Source: CAYUYV01 sp964561475 (lineage in GTDB: Bacteria; Pseudomonadota; Alphaproteobacteria; JAJFIK01). Taken from it: a stretch of DNA of 64,000 nucleotides. The notes beneath the pieces are model-generated. The model was given only the letters and a program-made list of their open reading frames with translations, was not told where the DNA came from and did no database searches. The stretch lies in NCBI GenBank assembly GCA_964561475.1, contig CAZLPU010000018.1:1-64000 (forward strand), read 5' to 3'. The position numbers and the translations under genes are program-made. Positions 52,855-61,870 of this stretch are shown here, piece by piece (within the stretch, counting starts at the first letter, position 1; each line of letters begins with the position of its first letter).

Positions 52855-53993
52855 CGGTCAGCGGCCGGGATCCCGAGGCCCATGGGGGCACGGTGAACCC
52901 GCCGGTCTCCCGGGGATCCACCATTCTTTTCGAGACGGTGGAGGATTTGCGCAATCCGCCCCGGCCCGGTTACGGCCGACGGGGCACCCAGGGCACCTTC
53001 GCCCTTGAGGACGCGGTGCTGGATCTGGAAGAGGCGCCGGACGGCAGCGCATGCCGCCTCGTGCCCTCGGGACTGGCGGCGGTGACCCTGGCGATCCTGA
53101 CGGCCACGGGTGCGGGCAGGCATCTGCTGGTGTCGGACTCCGCTTATGATCCCACACGGATTTTCTGTGACGGGACCCTGAAACGGTTCGGGGTGGAGAC
53201 CACCTATTACGATCCCCGGATCGGCGCGGGCATTGCCGGCCTGATTCGGGAGAACACCCAGGCCATCGTGCTGGAATCCCCCGGCAGCCGCACCTTCGAG
53301 GTCATGGACGTGCCCGCCGTGGTGGCCGCGGCCCAGGCCCGGGGCGTGACCACCATGATGGACAACACCTGGGCCTCCCCCGTCTATTTCAAGCCCCTGA
53401 GCCACGGCGTGGACCTGTCGATCCAGGCCGCCACCAAATTCCTGGGCGGTCATTCCGACGTTCTGTTGGGGACCGTTGTGGCCGCACCGTCCAAGGCCGG
53501 GCTTCTGGTCAAGACCCATCGCCAGCTCGGCCTGTGCGTCAGTCCGGATGACGCTTATCTCGTGTTGCGGGGCATGCGGACCTTGGATGTGCGGATGAAC
53601 CGGCACTGGGCCTCCGGTCTGGCGCTCGCCCAGTGGCTCCTGGAGCGTCCGGAGGTTTCCCGGGTCCTCTACCCGCCCCTGCCCCATGACCCGGGTCATG
53701 CTCTTTGGTCGAGGGATTTTCTGGGTGCATCTGGCCTGTTCGGGGTGGTCCTGAAGGGCGGCAGCGAGGCCCAGATGGATGCCTTCTACAATGCCCTCGA
53801 CCTTTTCGGCCTGGGCTTTTCCTTCGGCGGCTTCGAAAGCCTCCTGGTGCCGACAAAACTCACCTGGGAACGCAGCGCCACGGAATGGGCGCCGGAAGGC
53901 CCGGTATTCCGGGTGCACACAGGTCTTGAGGATGTCGCCGATCTGGCCCAGGATCTGGCCGGGGCATTCGAGGCCTACCACCGGGCCGCATGA
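52731..53993 (+). CDS. metC: Cystathionine beta-lyase (PLP, Cys/Met family)
   Basis: A 420-residue Cys/Met-metabolism PLP enzyme. Cofactor features are YGRRGTQGTFALEDAV, the PLP-ring contact VSDSAYDPTR, the Asp in TTMMDNTWASPVYFKPL, the Schiff-base lysine in SIQAATKFLGGHSD, and GFSFGGFESLL near the C-terminus. It cleaves cystathionine to homocysteine in methionine synthesis. The only available start before the conserved domain is the ATG at 52731, 8 bases after GGGGAG, which lies inside the MFS gene. Confidence 0.92.
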   Translation: MGSDEEHGRGADNTIRQDRDGAPTGDQPQPATRSKAQATRLAVSGRDPEAHGGTVNPPVSRGSTILFETVEDLRNPPRPGYGRRGTQGTFALEDAVLDLEEAPDGSACRLVPSGLAAVTLAILTATGAGRHLLVSDSAYDPTRIFCDGTLKRFGVETTYYDPRIGAGIAGLIRENTQAIVLESPGSRTFEVMDVPAVVAAAQARGVTTMMDNTWASPVYFKPLSHGVDLSIQAATKFLGGHSDVLLGTVVAAPSKAGLLVKTHRQLGLCVSPDDAYLVLRGMRTLDVRMNRHWASGLALAQWLLERPEVSRVLYPPLPHDPGHALWSRDFLGASGLFGVVLKGGSEAQMDAFYNALDLFGLGFSFGGFESLLVPTKLTWERSATEWAPEGPVFRVHTGLEDVADLAQDLAGAFEAYHRAA

Positions 53994-54015
53994 CCACACC
54001 TGGAAATCCTCAAAC

Positions 54016-54063
54016 GGGCGACCCCACAGGCGGGCGACCCCACAGGCGGGCGACCCCACAGGC
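54016..54063. repeat. 16-bp tandem repeat, three copies
   Basis: GGGCGACCCCACAGGC occurs three times without a break and is followed by a partial fourth copy. It lies between the metC stop and the biotinyl-protein gene. Confidence 0.85.
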
Positions 54064-54090
54064 GGGCAAATCCTCTCGGGAGCAAAGACG

Positions 54091-54318
54091 ATGGTAACAC
54101 GGATGAATGTGGTCAGCGACGTGGCGGGCAAGGTCTGGAAAATCGAGGCTCCCGTCGGCACAGCCGTATCCGAGGGGGACGTGATCCTCATTCTCGAGAG
54201 CATGAAAATGGAAATCCCCGTGGAGGCGCCCGCCTCCGGGACGGTCGCGGACATTCTGGTGGCGGAAGAGGACGCGGTAGCCGAAGGCCAGACCGTCGCA
54301 ATTCTGGAAAAGGGCTGA
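54091..54318 (+). CDS. Stand-alone biotinyl-domain (BCCP-like) protein
   Basis: A 75-residue single biotin/lipoyl-attachment domain. The biotinylation motif is ILESMKMEIPVEAP, with Lys in MKM. The rest (VGTAVSEGDVILI, AEEDAVAEGQTVAIL) is the usual flattened beta-barrel. It would carry carboxyl groups for an acyl-CoA carboxylase, but no carboxylase is adjacent. GGGAG is 9 bases before the ATG at 54091; the ATG at 54103 is an alternative. It lies 52 bp before the kinase fusion. Confidence 0.9.
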   Translation: MVTRMNVVSDVAGKVWKIEAPVGTAVSEGDVILILESMKMEIPVEAPASGTVADILVAEEDAVAEGQTVAILEKG

Positions 54319-54370
54319 GCCTCTCAAGGCCCATGCGACCCGATTTTGACAGGAAGACAGGGTAAAGACG

Positions 54371-57300
54371 ATGCAGCAGTCCTGGCCCGTGAGACTGGAC
54401 CTTGCCGACTCCTTCCGCTTCGTCCACGAACCCCTTGGCCTGCCCCTTCAGGACGGCGCTCCGCCCACGGAAGGGGATCGGCGCACCAAGGCCGCGGTCC
54501 GTGCCCGGAAGCGGGCCATCGATCAGCTCACCTCCCGCATTCTCCTCTCCCAGGGCGGTGCCTATCTGCTGGCGGGATACCGGGGCGTCGGCAAGACCAC
54601 CCTGGCCAATCTGATGATTGCCGAGCTGAGGAGTAGGCTCAAACAGGCCGACGAAAAGGCCGGAGGGGGTACCAGCACCCGCCTGATCCACATCCCCTTG
54701 ACCCTGGCCCGGCCGGTGGCGCCGGAAAAACTCATGTGCCGGCTGATCATCGCCCTCAAGGATGAGTTGGACCGCCAGGGGCTCACCCGGCTGTTGCCCA
54801 AGGCGCTTCAGGCGGACCTGCTCCTGGCGGCCAGGCGCACGGTCATGTCCCTCAAGATCGAAAATCAGCAGACCTCGGAAGTCAGCAAGGCGGTGGGGGC
54901 CTCCCTCAATTCCTTCGTCACGTCCAATCTGAGTTCAAAGGATGCCCGCAGCGTCACGGAAGACGTGACCTATCTGGCCTATGACGATTCCGCAGCGGAA
55001 CAGGACCTGATCCGGATTTCCCGGGCCCTGACCCGTCCAGACACTTTCACCTCTCAGATGCCCTGGTGGGCGGTCTGGCGCAAGGCTGCCCCGGCCCTGA
55101 AGCTCAAGCTGGTTTTCGTGCTGGATGAGCTGGACAAGCTCGATGATCAGGACGCAACGGTCAACGATATCATCTGTACCTTGAAGACATTGCTGACCAC
55201 GTCGGGCATTACCTTCCTGTTCATCGCAGGCAAGCCCCTCTACGACCGCTACCGCCAGGACGCAGCCCGGGGGGACAGTGTCTATGAGAGTATTTTTTCC
55301 ATGGTGGCCTATGTGCCAGTCCTGTGGACCGGTGTGGATACTCTGTGCCCGCCCCTCATGGCTGAGAAGGTTGACGCTCAGAAGGCGGAGGACCTCAAGG
55401 CCGTCGTCTGGCAGGCCTTTACCGGTTATCTGACCTACCGGGGCCGGGGCATTCCCCGGCGCATCCTTCAAACCTTCAATCGCCATGTCAGTTTCCATGG
55501 GGATGGCCGGGCCATCCTCGAATTCGGCCCCGAGGACTGGCGGCGTTTTCAGTTCTTCGCCGATCTGGAAGCAGCCGTCGAGGAAGCCCAGGACACCCTG
55601 ATCGAGCCGTCATTGCTGGAGCGGGACTTTCACCGGATCGACCAGAGCCGCCTTGGCCTGCGCTATATGGCGGACCTCATTGTGGCCCGGCCCCTGGCCC
55701 AATTCAGCCTTGAGGATATTCTGGACCAGTCCAAGACCCTGAAGGCTCGGGCCGCCACAGGGGAAGGATCGGCGGCCACGATGATCCAGGGGCTGATCGA
55801 TGTCCTCTGCCGCCATAATCTGCTGGAGCGGGTCGAGGACAGCGAAGCCACGGTGGCCCTCGATGACGAACGGGTCGCCATAGAGACCTTCCGCATTCCC
55901 GAACGCCGCCTGATCGAACTGGGCTGGGACCAGACGGAAGCGGACCCGGAAGATGCCGCCGTGCCCGCCGATGAGCGTCTGGGTCTGCCGGAGCGGTTCG
56001 TCCTGGGGCGGATCCTCTCCCGGGGCGCATTCGCGACGGTCTACGAAGCCCGGGACACGAAGCTTCAGCGCATGGTGGCTGTGAAAGTGTTCCCGTCGGA
56101 TCTGCCCCGGGAGTCCAGGGATCAGATGGCCCATGAAATCAAGGTCCTGCCGTCCATCACTCACCCCAATCTGGTGCGCTTCCTGGAAGGGGTCGCCGAT
56201 GCTCCAACCCCTTACATCATTACGGAGCTGATCGAAGGGGCCACGCTTTTCGACATTCTCCAGACCGTGGGGCGGATCGAATGGCCGGAAGCGGTTCACA
56301 TTGTCGACACCCTCCTCTCCACCCTGACATTCCTCCATACGACCGGGATCATCTGGGGCGATGCCAAACCGTCCAACATCATGATCACCCGGGACGGAAC
56401 GGTCAAACTGCTGGATTTCGGCAATGCCGCATTCCCGGCCCAGGCGGATGACGAGGCGGAGGACAAGGAACCGGCAAGCCGGATCATCGGTACACCCCGT
56501 TACATGGCGCCTGAGCGGATCCGGGGCGTGAATTTCGATGGGCGGGCGGATCTTTTCTCCGTCGCGGCAATCCTGTTCGAGCTTGTGGAGGGCATACCGG
56601 CGTTTCGCCCGGTTTCCGAAGAGGGGAGCGACCAGGTGGCCCCGGATTCCGTGGAAGGTACATTGAAGGCCATCCTGGAAGGCAAACGGGCGGCGCTGAC
56701 GGTCTCTGATCTGCCGGCGGCCATCCACGACATCATCGAAATTGGCCTGGCACGGCATGCCAAGGACCGCTTTGAGAGCGCGGCGGAGATGCAGAGTTAT
56801 CTTCCCGGTACGTCCGTGGGCGAGAAAGAACTCGCGGCCCTGGTGGCCTATGTCCGTGCACCCTCCGGGGCCTCCGCTGGCAGCGATGCCGCAACGGTGG
56901 TCGCCGTCTGGGACAAGGATGAGGATCCCTTTGCCGAAATGCACGAGGCCGAACTGGACGACGCCGATATGGACGATGGGGAGACCGAGGACGAGATGCG
57001 GGATGAGAGTGATGCGCAGGGGACCATTGCATTGCCCGGTGCCGCACCTGCTCCCACGGCGCCGCCCGGCGCGCCCGCAAGTCCTGACACCGCGACACGG
57101 GTTGTCATTACCCGTCATATCGTCGACGAAGAATGGAGTGAGACGGCTGAGAGAGAGGATGACGCGTCTGAGGATCTTTTGAAAGAGTTTCCAGGCAAGT
57201 GGTTTCGCGTGTCACCCAAGCTGGAGAAGGCATCCAGCCCCCGGGCGATCCCGGTATCCATCAGTGTGGAGAGCGGCAAGACCTGGGAGCAGTATCTGAT

Positions 57301-57703
57301 TTTCATCGGCACGGATCCGGTGACCCTGGGACGGGACAAGGCCAATGATATCGTTCTGTCCGATACAATGGTCTCCCGCTACCATGCCCAATTGCGCCTT
57401 GACGCCGACTGGATGAAAAAGCACCCGGAGGATACGGCACACCCGCCGCTGATCCTGGATGTTCTGACGGCCGTGAATGGCATCCAGGTGGATGACGCCA
57501 TGGTGTTCAAGAATACGACCTTGACCGAGGGATCCGAGATCGTCGTCGGAGACATTCGCCTGAAAATACAATTCCCCGAAATCAACTACCGCTCCGACGG
57601 GGACTCCAAGGTCCCGGCCCCGCCATCCGTACCCAAATCGTCGAGCAAGCGGATCGTAAAGGTGAAACATGAGGTGACCCGGGACACGAAGGTCACGGAA
57701 TAA
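54371..57703 (+). CDS. NTPase / Ser-Thr kinase / FHA fusion protein
   Basis: An 1110-residue multidomain protein. Residues about 40-400 form a P-loop NTPase: Walker A GYRGVGKTT (69-77) and Walker B KLVFVLDELDKLDD (245-258), KAP/STAND-like, followed by helical and winged-helix-like parts to about 525. A Hanks-type kinase spans 543-810: glycine loop LSRGAFATVYEA, Lys572, catalytic loop WGDAKPSNIMI (Asp664, Lys666, Asn669), LDFG (682-684) and GTPRYMAPE. The usual HRD is WGD. After an acidic linker an FHA domain occupies about 975-1070 with GR (987), SRYH (1002-1005) and NG (1036). The TIR-TM gene converges on it with a 118-bp overlap. A regulated signalling or immune sensor is inferred. Confidence 0.9.
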   Translation: MQQSWPVRLDLADSFRFVHEPLGLPLQDGAPPTEGDRRTKAAVRARKRAIDQLTSRILLSQGGAYLLAGYRGVGKTTLANLMIAELRSRLKQADEKAGGGTSTRLIHIPLTLARPVAPEKLMCRLIIALKDELDRQGLTRLLPKALQADLLLAARRTVMSLKIENQQTSEVSKAVGASLNSFVTSNLSSKDARSVTEDVTYLAYDDSAAEQDLIRISRALTRPDTFTSQMPWWAVWRKAAPALKLKLVFVLDELDKLDDQDATVNDIICTLKTLLTTSGITFLFIAGKPLYDRYRQDAARGDSVYESIFSMVAYVPVLWTGVDTLCPPLMAEKVDAQKAEDLKAVVWQAFTGYLTYRGRGIPRRILQTFNRHVSFHGDGRAILEFGPEDWRRFQFFADLEAAVEEAQDTLIEPSLLERDFHRIDQSRLGLRYMADLIVARPLAQFSLEDILDQSKTLKARAATGEGSAATMIQGLIDVLCRHNLLERVEDSEATVALDDERVAIETFRIPERRLIELGWDQTEADPEDAAVPADERLGLPERFVLGRILSRGAFATVYEARDTKLQRMVAVKVFPSDLPRESRDQMAHEIKVLPSITHPNLVRFLEGVADAPTPYIITELIEGATLFDILQTVGRIEWPEAVHIVDTLLSTLTFLHTTGIIWGDAKPSNIMITRDGTVKLLDFGNAAFPAQADDEAEDKEPASRIIGTPRYMAPERIRGVNFDGRADLFSVAAILFELVEGIPAFRPVSEEGSDQVAPDSVEGTLKAILEGKRAALTVSDLPAAIHDIIEIGLARHAKDRFESAAEMQSYLPGTSVGEKELAALVAYVRAPSGASAGSDAATVVAVWDKDEDPFAEMHEAELDDADMDDGETEDEMRDESDAQGTIALPGAAPAPTAPPGAPASPDTATRVVITRHIVDEEWSETAEREDDASEDLLKEFPGKWFRVSPKLEKASSPRAIPVSISVESGKTWEQYLIFIGTDPVTLGRDKANDIVLSDTMVSRYHAQLRLDADWMKKHPEDTAHPPLILDVLTAVNGIQVDDAMVFKNTTLTEGSEIVVGDIRLKIQFPEINYRSDGDSKVPAPPSVPKSSSKRIVKVKHEVTRDTKVTE

Positions 57704-58509
57704 TACTGCCCGGCTATCTGGACCGTTTCCTGCCCTGGCGGGGCGTAAAAGAACAGGACCTTCGGCAGGCTCACGCCATCCCCACTCCTCAGGATCACGC
57801 GGGCCCGGTCGTCCCCGTAGGTCCGGTCCAGTTCAATGCTCAGGGTACCCTCGAACAAAGGGACAATGGCTGGTCCGCATCCCCCTTCCTCCCGGGACAG
57901 ACTGATTTGTGCCACCGGCGCAGAGCCCGACCCCTTGTCGGAACCGGTGCCCAGAAGCCCCAGGGTCAAAAACACCGCACCGGCGGTGATGGCTGTCACC
58001 GCAAGCCCCCTCAAAGCCCAGTTGCGCCATGGTCTGTACCACCGCCGCCAGATCCGGACCGGATGGGAGCGACCGGCATGGGGTGGCGCCCGGTTCTGCT
58101 GTGTGTCCGCACCCGGAGGTTTATCCAGAAGCCGCTCCACCCGTGCGATCAGGCGGCGCCAGACCGGATCGCTCCTGTCCCCATGCCAGGAACGCAGATC
58201 CAGAATGTCCTGAACCCGCAGGCGCAGAGGCGGCTTGACATCATCAAGGCGGGCGGAAATCAGCGTGCCGACATCCAGAGCATAATCCGCCTCGGCAATC
58301 ACCCACTCGCTCCGGACCGACCGGCTGGTCCACAGAACGAGAATGGCCTTGGCCCTTGCCAGCTCCCGGTCGATTTCAAGGTAGAATGACTGGTCCGCCC
58401 GGCTCTCGAGATCATACCAGACCGAAAAGCCTTCCGCTTCGAGAGCATCGATGATGATCCGGGCCCGTTCCAGGTCTTCCCGTTTGTAGCTGACAAACAC
58501 ATCCGCCAT
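57586..58509 (-). CDS. TIR-domain protein with one TM helix (TIR 2)
   Basis: A 307-residue protein. Residues 1-130 are a TIR domain: opening ADVFVSYKREDLERA, the alphaC motif TSRSVRSEWVIAEADYAL with Glu73 as the probable NADase catalytic residue. A basic linker precedes one transmembrane helix (about 165-187, GLAVTAITAGAVFLTLGLLG). The C-terminal 120 residues are beta-rich and extracytoplasmic, with two cysteines (211, 281) that could pair. GGGGGAGGGGG precedes the ATG at 58509. The 3' end overlaps the kinase-FHA gene by 118 bp in antisense. It may be the effector or membrane partner of that kinase. Confidence 0.88.
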   Translation of the reverse strand: MADVFVSYKREDLERARIIIDALEAEGFSVWYDLESRADQSFYLEIDRELARAKAILVLWTSRSVRSEWVIAEADYALDVGTLISARLDDVKPPLRLRVQDILDLRSWHGDRSDPVWRRLIARVERLLDKPPGADTQQNRAPPHAGRSHPVRIWRRWYRPWRNWALRGLAVTAITAGAVFLTLGLLGTGSDKGSGSAPVAQISLSREEGGCGPAIVPLFEGTLSIELDRTYGDDRARVILRSGDGVSLPKVLFFYAPPGQETVQIAGQYYSVTFVSRVTSCFTFTIRLLDDLGTDGGAGTLESPSER

Positions 58510-58569
58510 GGCATGCCCCCTCCCCCGGCACTCCCGCTCCATGGATCACTTTTAGCACGAAAGACGCCT

Positions 58570-60366
58570 TTACAGGGGCCAGAAAATCAAAAGGGCCGGT
58601 ACGGATACTCCGAGCACCACTAGTTCCAGGGGCAGGCCCATGGGCCAGTAGTCCCCGAAACGCAGGCCCCCGGGCCCCATGATCAGGGTATTGTTCTTGT
58701 GGCCGATGGGGGTCAGAAAGGCACAGGATGCTGCCACCGCCACACCCATCAGGAACGTGTCCGGATTGGCATCCAGACGGCGAGCCAGCTCGATCGAGAC
58801 CGGGCCAGTGATGACGATGGTGGCAATATTGTTGAGCATGTCCGACAGGGTCATGGTCACCACCATGATCGCCACCAGCGCCACGACAGGGCCGGCTTCC
58901 GCGGTGAGATCCGCCATGGCGCCGGCCACAAGGGCCGTTCCCCCGACACTTTCAAAGGCCTTCCCGATGGGCAGGAGGCAGGCAAGCATGACCACGATCG
59001 ACCAGTCGATCGCCTTGTAGAAGTCCCGGGCAGGCACAAGTCCGAATGCCCCGTAAAGGGCAACGGCAATGGCGATGGACACGGTGAAACTCAGAAGCCC
59101 CGCAGCGGCGATACCCACCGCGACAGCGAAAATGCCTGCCGCCAGAACCGCTCTGCGCTGGTCGGAAGGGGCGACACTGACGGTTGCCACGGGCATGAGA
59201 CCGAGGGCAGCCAGACTGTCCGCCAGGTGATGGTCCGGACCGCTCAGAAGGAGCACGTCCCCGGGATGGATTTCCATATTCGGCAGATGGTCTCTGGTCA
59301 GGGTCCCGGACCGGCTGATCCCCAGAAGCGTCAAGCCATACCAACTGCGCAGGCCCACCCCTTCGGCGGAGCGCCCGACCAGGGCAGAGTCCGAGCGGAC
59401 AACCACTTCCGACATGACCGGCGCTTCCCGGGAAGCCTTGCCCTTTTCCTCGTTTTCATCCAGGGGCGGATGATCCGGATCACCTTCTTCCGGCTGGAGC
59501 CCGGCGGCCTTGATGAACTCCGCCAGACCGTCCGTCGCCCCCCGCACCACCAGCCGGTCCCCCGCGGCCACCTGCCGGCCATTGAGCTGCCATCCGGTGG
59601 AGATCTGACCGTCCCGGATGAGCCGGATGATCTGAACATCCGCCTTCTTGGCCGCATCCTGAAAGGACCCCAGCACCTCCCCGACCATGGCACTGTCCTC
59701 GGGCACCACCAGTTCCGCATCGAAAGAGGTGCCCTCCAGGCGCGCGGTGTTATCGGCCCTGGACGGCACCATGCGCCAGCCGACAAGGGCAACGAAGACG
59801 AGACCGACCAGGGCCACCGTGAGCCCGACGGGCGTAAAATCGAACATGCTATAGGGCGCGCCCAGTTGTTCGTCCCGGATCGAGGATGCGACCAGATTGG
59901 TAGGCGTACCGATCAGCGTGACCATGCCGCCCAGAATGGTGGCAAAAGCCAGGGGCATGAGTGTACGGGCGGGCGGGCGGTCGTTCCGGCGGGAGGATTG
60001 GACATCGAGGGGCATGAGAATGGCCAGGGCGGCCACATTATTGATCAGGCTGGAGAGCCCCGCACCGATCCCGCCAATAATCGTGATATGGAGCGGGACG
60101 GACGATCCGGTACGGCTCAAAGGCTTGGCCAGAACCGAGAGGGCGCCGGAATTCTCAATGGCGCGGGAGGCGACCAGCACAAGGGCAACCACGATCACCG
60201 CTGGATTGGAAAAGCCTTCAAAGGCGCGCTCGTCCGGGATCAGACCGAAGATCACTGCCAGGAACAACCCGCCCGCCGCCACCAGATCATGGCGAAACCG
60301 GCCCCAGACCAGAAAGACGAGGATCAGGCCGATCAGGGCAAAGAGCATTCCTTGGTCAAAAGTCAT
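58570..60366 (-). CDS. SLC13/DASS-type anion transporter with TrkA-C domains
   Basis: A 598-residue transporter of the divalent-anion:sodium symporter group. The first half has SLINNVAALAILMP and GTPTNLVASSI; the second has DMLNNIATIVITGPVSIELA and LTPIGHKNNTLIMGPGG. Those repeated NN...TP motifs form the substrate and sodium site. Two cytoplasmic TrkA-C (RCK_C) domains lie between (about residues 210-400), the layout of YfbS-like sulphate or dicarboxylate carriers. The ATG at 60366 follows AGGACCG; the longer frame is not supported. It lies 61 bp upstream of the TIR 2 start on the same strand, so possibly cotranscribed. Confidence 0.9.
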   Translation of the reverse strand: MTFDQGMLFALIGLILVFLVWGRFRHDLVAAGGLFLAVIFGLIPDERAFEGFSNPAVIVVALVLVASRAIENSGALSVLAKPLSRTGSSVPLHITIIGGIGAGLSSLINNVAALAILMPLDVQSSRRNDRPPARTLMPLAFATILGGMVTLIGTPTNLVASSIRDEQLGAPYSMFDFTPVGLTVALVGLVFVALVGWRMVPSRADNTARLEGTSFDAELVVPEDSAMVGEVLGSFQDAAKKADVQIIRLIRDGQISTGWQLNGRQVAAGDRLVVRGATDGLAEFIKAAGLQPEEGDPDHPPLDENEEKGKASREAPVMSEVVVRSDSALVGRSAEGVGLRSWYGLTLLGISRSGTLTRDHLPNMEIHPGDVLLLSGPDHHLADSLAALGLMPVATVSVAPSDQRRAVLAAGIFAVAVGIAAAGLLSFTVSIAIAVALYGAFGLVPARDFYKAIDWSIVVMLACLLPIGKAFESVGGTALVAGAMADLTAEAGPVVALVAIMVVTMTLSDMLNNIATIVITGPVSIELARRLDANPDTFLMGVAVAASCAFLTPIGHKNNTLIMGPGGLRFGDYWPMGLPLELVVLGVSVPALLIFWPL

Positions 60367-60650
60367 GCCGGGGCGGTCCTGTGTCTGCGAATTTATCGAG
60401 AGACAAGCATAACAGGTCCCATTGCCGGAACCTACCAAGCCGGACCAAATTCTCCCAACCCTCCAAAGCAAGAACAAATCCTATACAACCACAAAGTTAG
60501 ACACGAGTAATCGAGAAAAGTTCCATGTCTTGGTAAAAATAGTCTGCCGCAAACGGTCGCAAGCCGTCTGTAAGACCTGGATCGCGCAACGCGTGTAGCG
60601 CCCCCGGGTAGGGAACGTATGCAGCTTTTCGGATATGCTTGGAGGATAAT

Positions 60651-60725
60651 ATGCAAGTCAGCATGGGAACCGCCTGTCAGCCACGGCCACCCGACCGTGG
60701 TCTGACAGGCGGTGATCACCCCTGA
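60651..60725 (+). CDS. Possible 24-residue peptide overlapping a hairpin
   Basis: The frame MQVSMGTACQPRPPDRGLTGG plus three residues is preceded by GGAGG at 6 bases, a near-ideal ribosome site. A 45-base hairpin lies inside the frame. No plus-strand gene follows, so it is not an obvious leader peptide. It could be a chance frame, a small peptide gene or part of a regulatory RNA. Confidence 0.25.
   Translation: MQVSMGTACQPRPPDRGLTGGDHP
60669..60713. repeat. Long inverted repeat / hairpin
   Basis: ACCGCCTGTCAG plus CCACGG pairs with CCGTGG plus CTGACAGGCGGT, an 18-bp stem with one bulged T and an 8-base loop. No T-tract follows on either strand. It may act as a terminator for the minus-strand hydrolase side or as an RNA-stabilising structure. 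Confidence 0.7.
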
Positions 60726-60811
60726 TCACTCACATATTCACACAGTTCACTCACGAGTGAAACGCAACAAAACGTGTAGTGACGTGCCGTGTACGCTCCC
60801 ATCGCGCTCAA

Positions 60812-61843
60812 TCAGTCCCGGTGCCAAAGATCCGGAAACTGAAGGGCCAGCCAGCGCACCAGGGCTGCGTTGACATCGGTGGGCCGTTCCTGGGCCATCC
60901 AATGGCCGGAGGGCACCACCACCTCGGACAGATTGCCGCAATAGTTCCGCATGGGATCGGCCAGCTTGGAGTCCATGGTCTCGCAGACATAGTCATAAGC
61001 GCCGTGGAGAAAGAGCACCGGCATGGGCAGGTGCCACTGCTCCCGGACCCGGGCGGCGTAGGCCATGTTGGCCTGGGCGTTCATGTACCAACTGTCCGGG
61101 CCGAAAAAGCCGTTTCTTTTCAATGCGGCGGTGTAACGGCTCTCGTCCTGCGCTGTCAGAACGGTGTCATCCCGTGGCAGATCAGGCACCGGCTGGCCCT
61201 CACCGAACCAGCCCTTGTTGGCCCGCACAAAGGCGGTCAGGCTCGGCTGGCCCCGTCCTTCGGGGCTGCCCGCGCGGAAGAGGACCCGCACGGTTGCGCC
61301 GGGATCGGCTTCGAACGCCTGGCGGGCCGCGTCAAAGTTTTCCCGGTAAAAGAGCATGTAGTCCCATTGTGCCGCGGGAAACTGGTCCTCCGGATACACG
61401 GACCGGTCCGCCAGCGGAATGATCACCTCTGGCGCAAAGCCATCCGGGTTGTAGGGCACACACAGGGACGCCACGCCCAGGCACCGGTCCGGATGGTGCT
61501 GGGCCAGGGACCACACCACGGGCGAGCCCCAGTCATGCCCCACCCAGACGGCTTGCTCCGGGCCCAGATGATCCAGCAGCTCGATCATGTCCGTGACGAT
61601 ATTCTCGAGCGCATAGGACTCGTGACTGTCGTATACGGAAGACTGGCCATAGCCGCGCATGTCCGGTGCCACCGCCCGGAACCCCATTGCCCCCAGGACG
61701 GGAAGCTGGTGGCGCCACGAGATGGACAGTTCCGGCCAGCCATGGACGAAGATGACCAAAGGCCCCTCCTCCGGACCGCAGGCAAGGTAGAAGCTCGTGT
61801 GGCGGCCGCTTTTGGCCACATGCTCCGTAATGGGAAGGGTCAT
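60812..61843 (-). CDS. Alpha/beta hydrolase, epoxide-hydrolase-like
   Basis: A 343-residue alpha/beta hydrolase. The oxyanion motif is FVHGWPELSISWRHQLP, the nucleophile Asp is in VGHDWGSPVVW, and the base is His in VPSGHWMAQERP. DMRGYGQSS is typical of soluble epoxide hydrolases, which open epoxides to diols. The start at 61843 is chosen because GGAGA lies 8 bases upstream; the ATG at 61858 itself overlaps that site. It lies downstream of an HMG-CoA-synthase-like gene on the same strand and may share its transcript. Confidence 0.88.
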   Translation of the reverse strand: MTLPITEHVAKSGRHTSFYLACGPEEGPLVIFVHGWPELSISWRHQLPVLGAMGFRAVAPDMRGYGQSSVYDSHESYALENIVTDMIELLDHLGPEQAVWVGHDWGSPVVWSLAQHHPDRCLGVASLCVPYNPDGFAPEVIIPLADRSVYPEDQFPAAQWDYMLFYRENFDAARQAFEADPGATVRVLFRAGSPEGRGQPSLTAFVRANKGWFGEGQPVPDLPRDDTVLTAQDESRYTAALKRNGFFGPDSWYMNAQANMAYAARVREQWHLPMPVLFLHGAYDYVCETMDSKLADPMRNYCGNLSEVVVPSGHWMAQERPTDVNAALVRWLALQFPDLWHRD

Positions 61844-61870
61844 GACGGTCGTCTCCATAAGGGCAAGGCG

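Larger units (their letters stand above)
60367..60811. other. Intergenic region with a strong hairpin
   Basis: This 445-bp gap lies between the epoxide-hydrolase-like gene (3' end) and the SLC13 transporter start, both minus strand. It is locally AT-rich (60440-60560) where the transporter promoter should be. It contains a long hairpin at 60669-60713 and a plus-strand mini-ORF with a strong ribosome site. Otherwise I see nothing. Confidence 0.5.
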
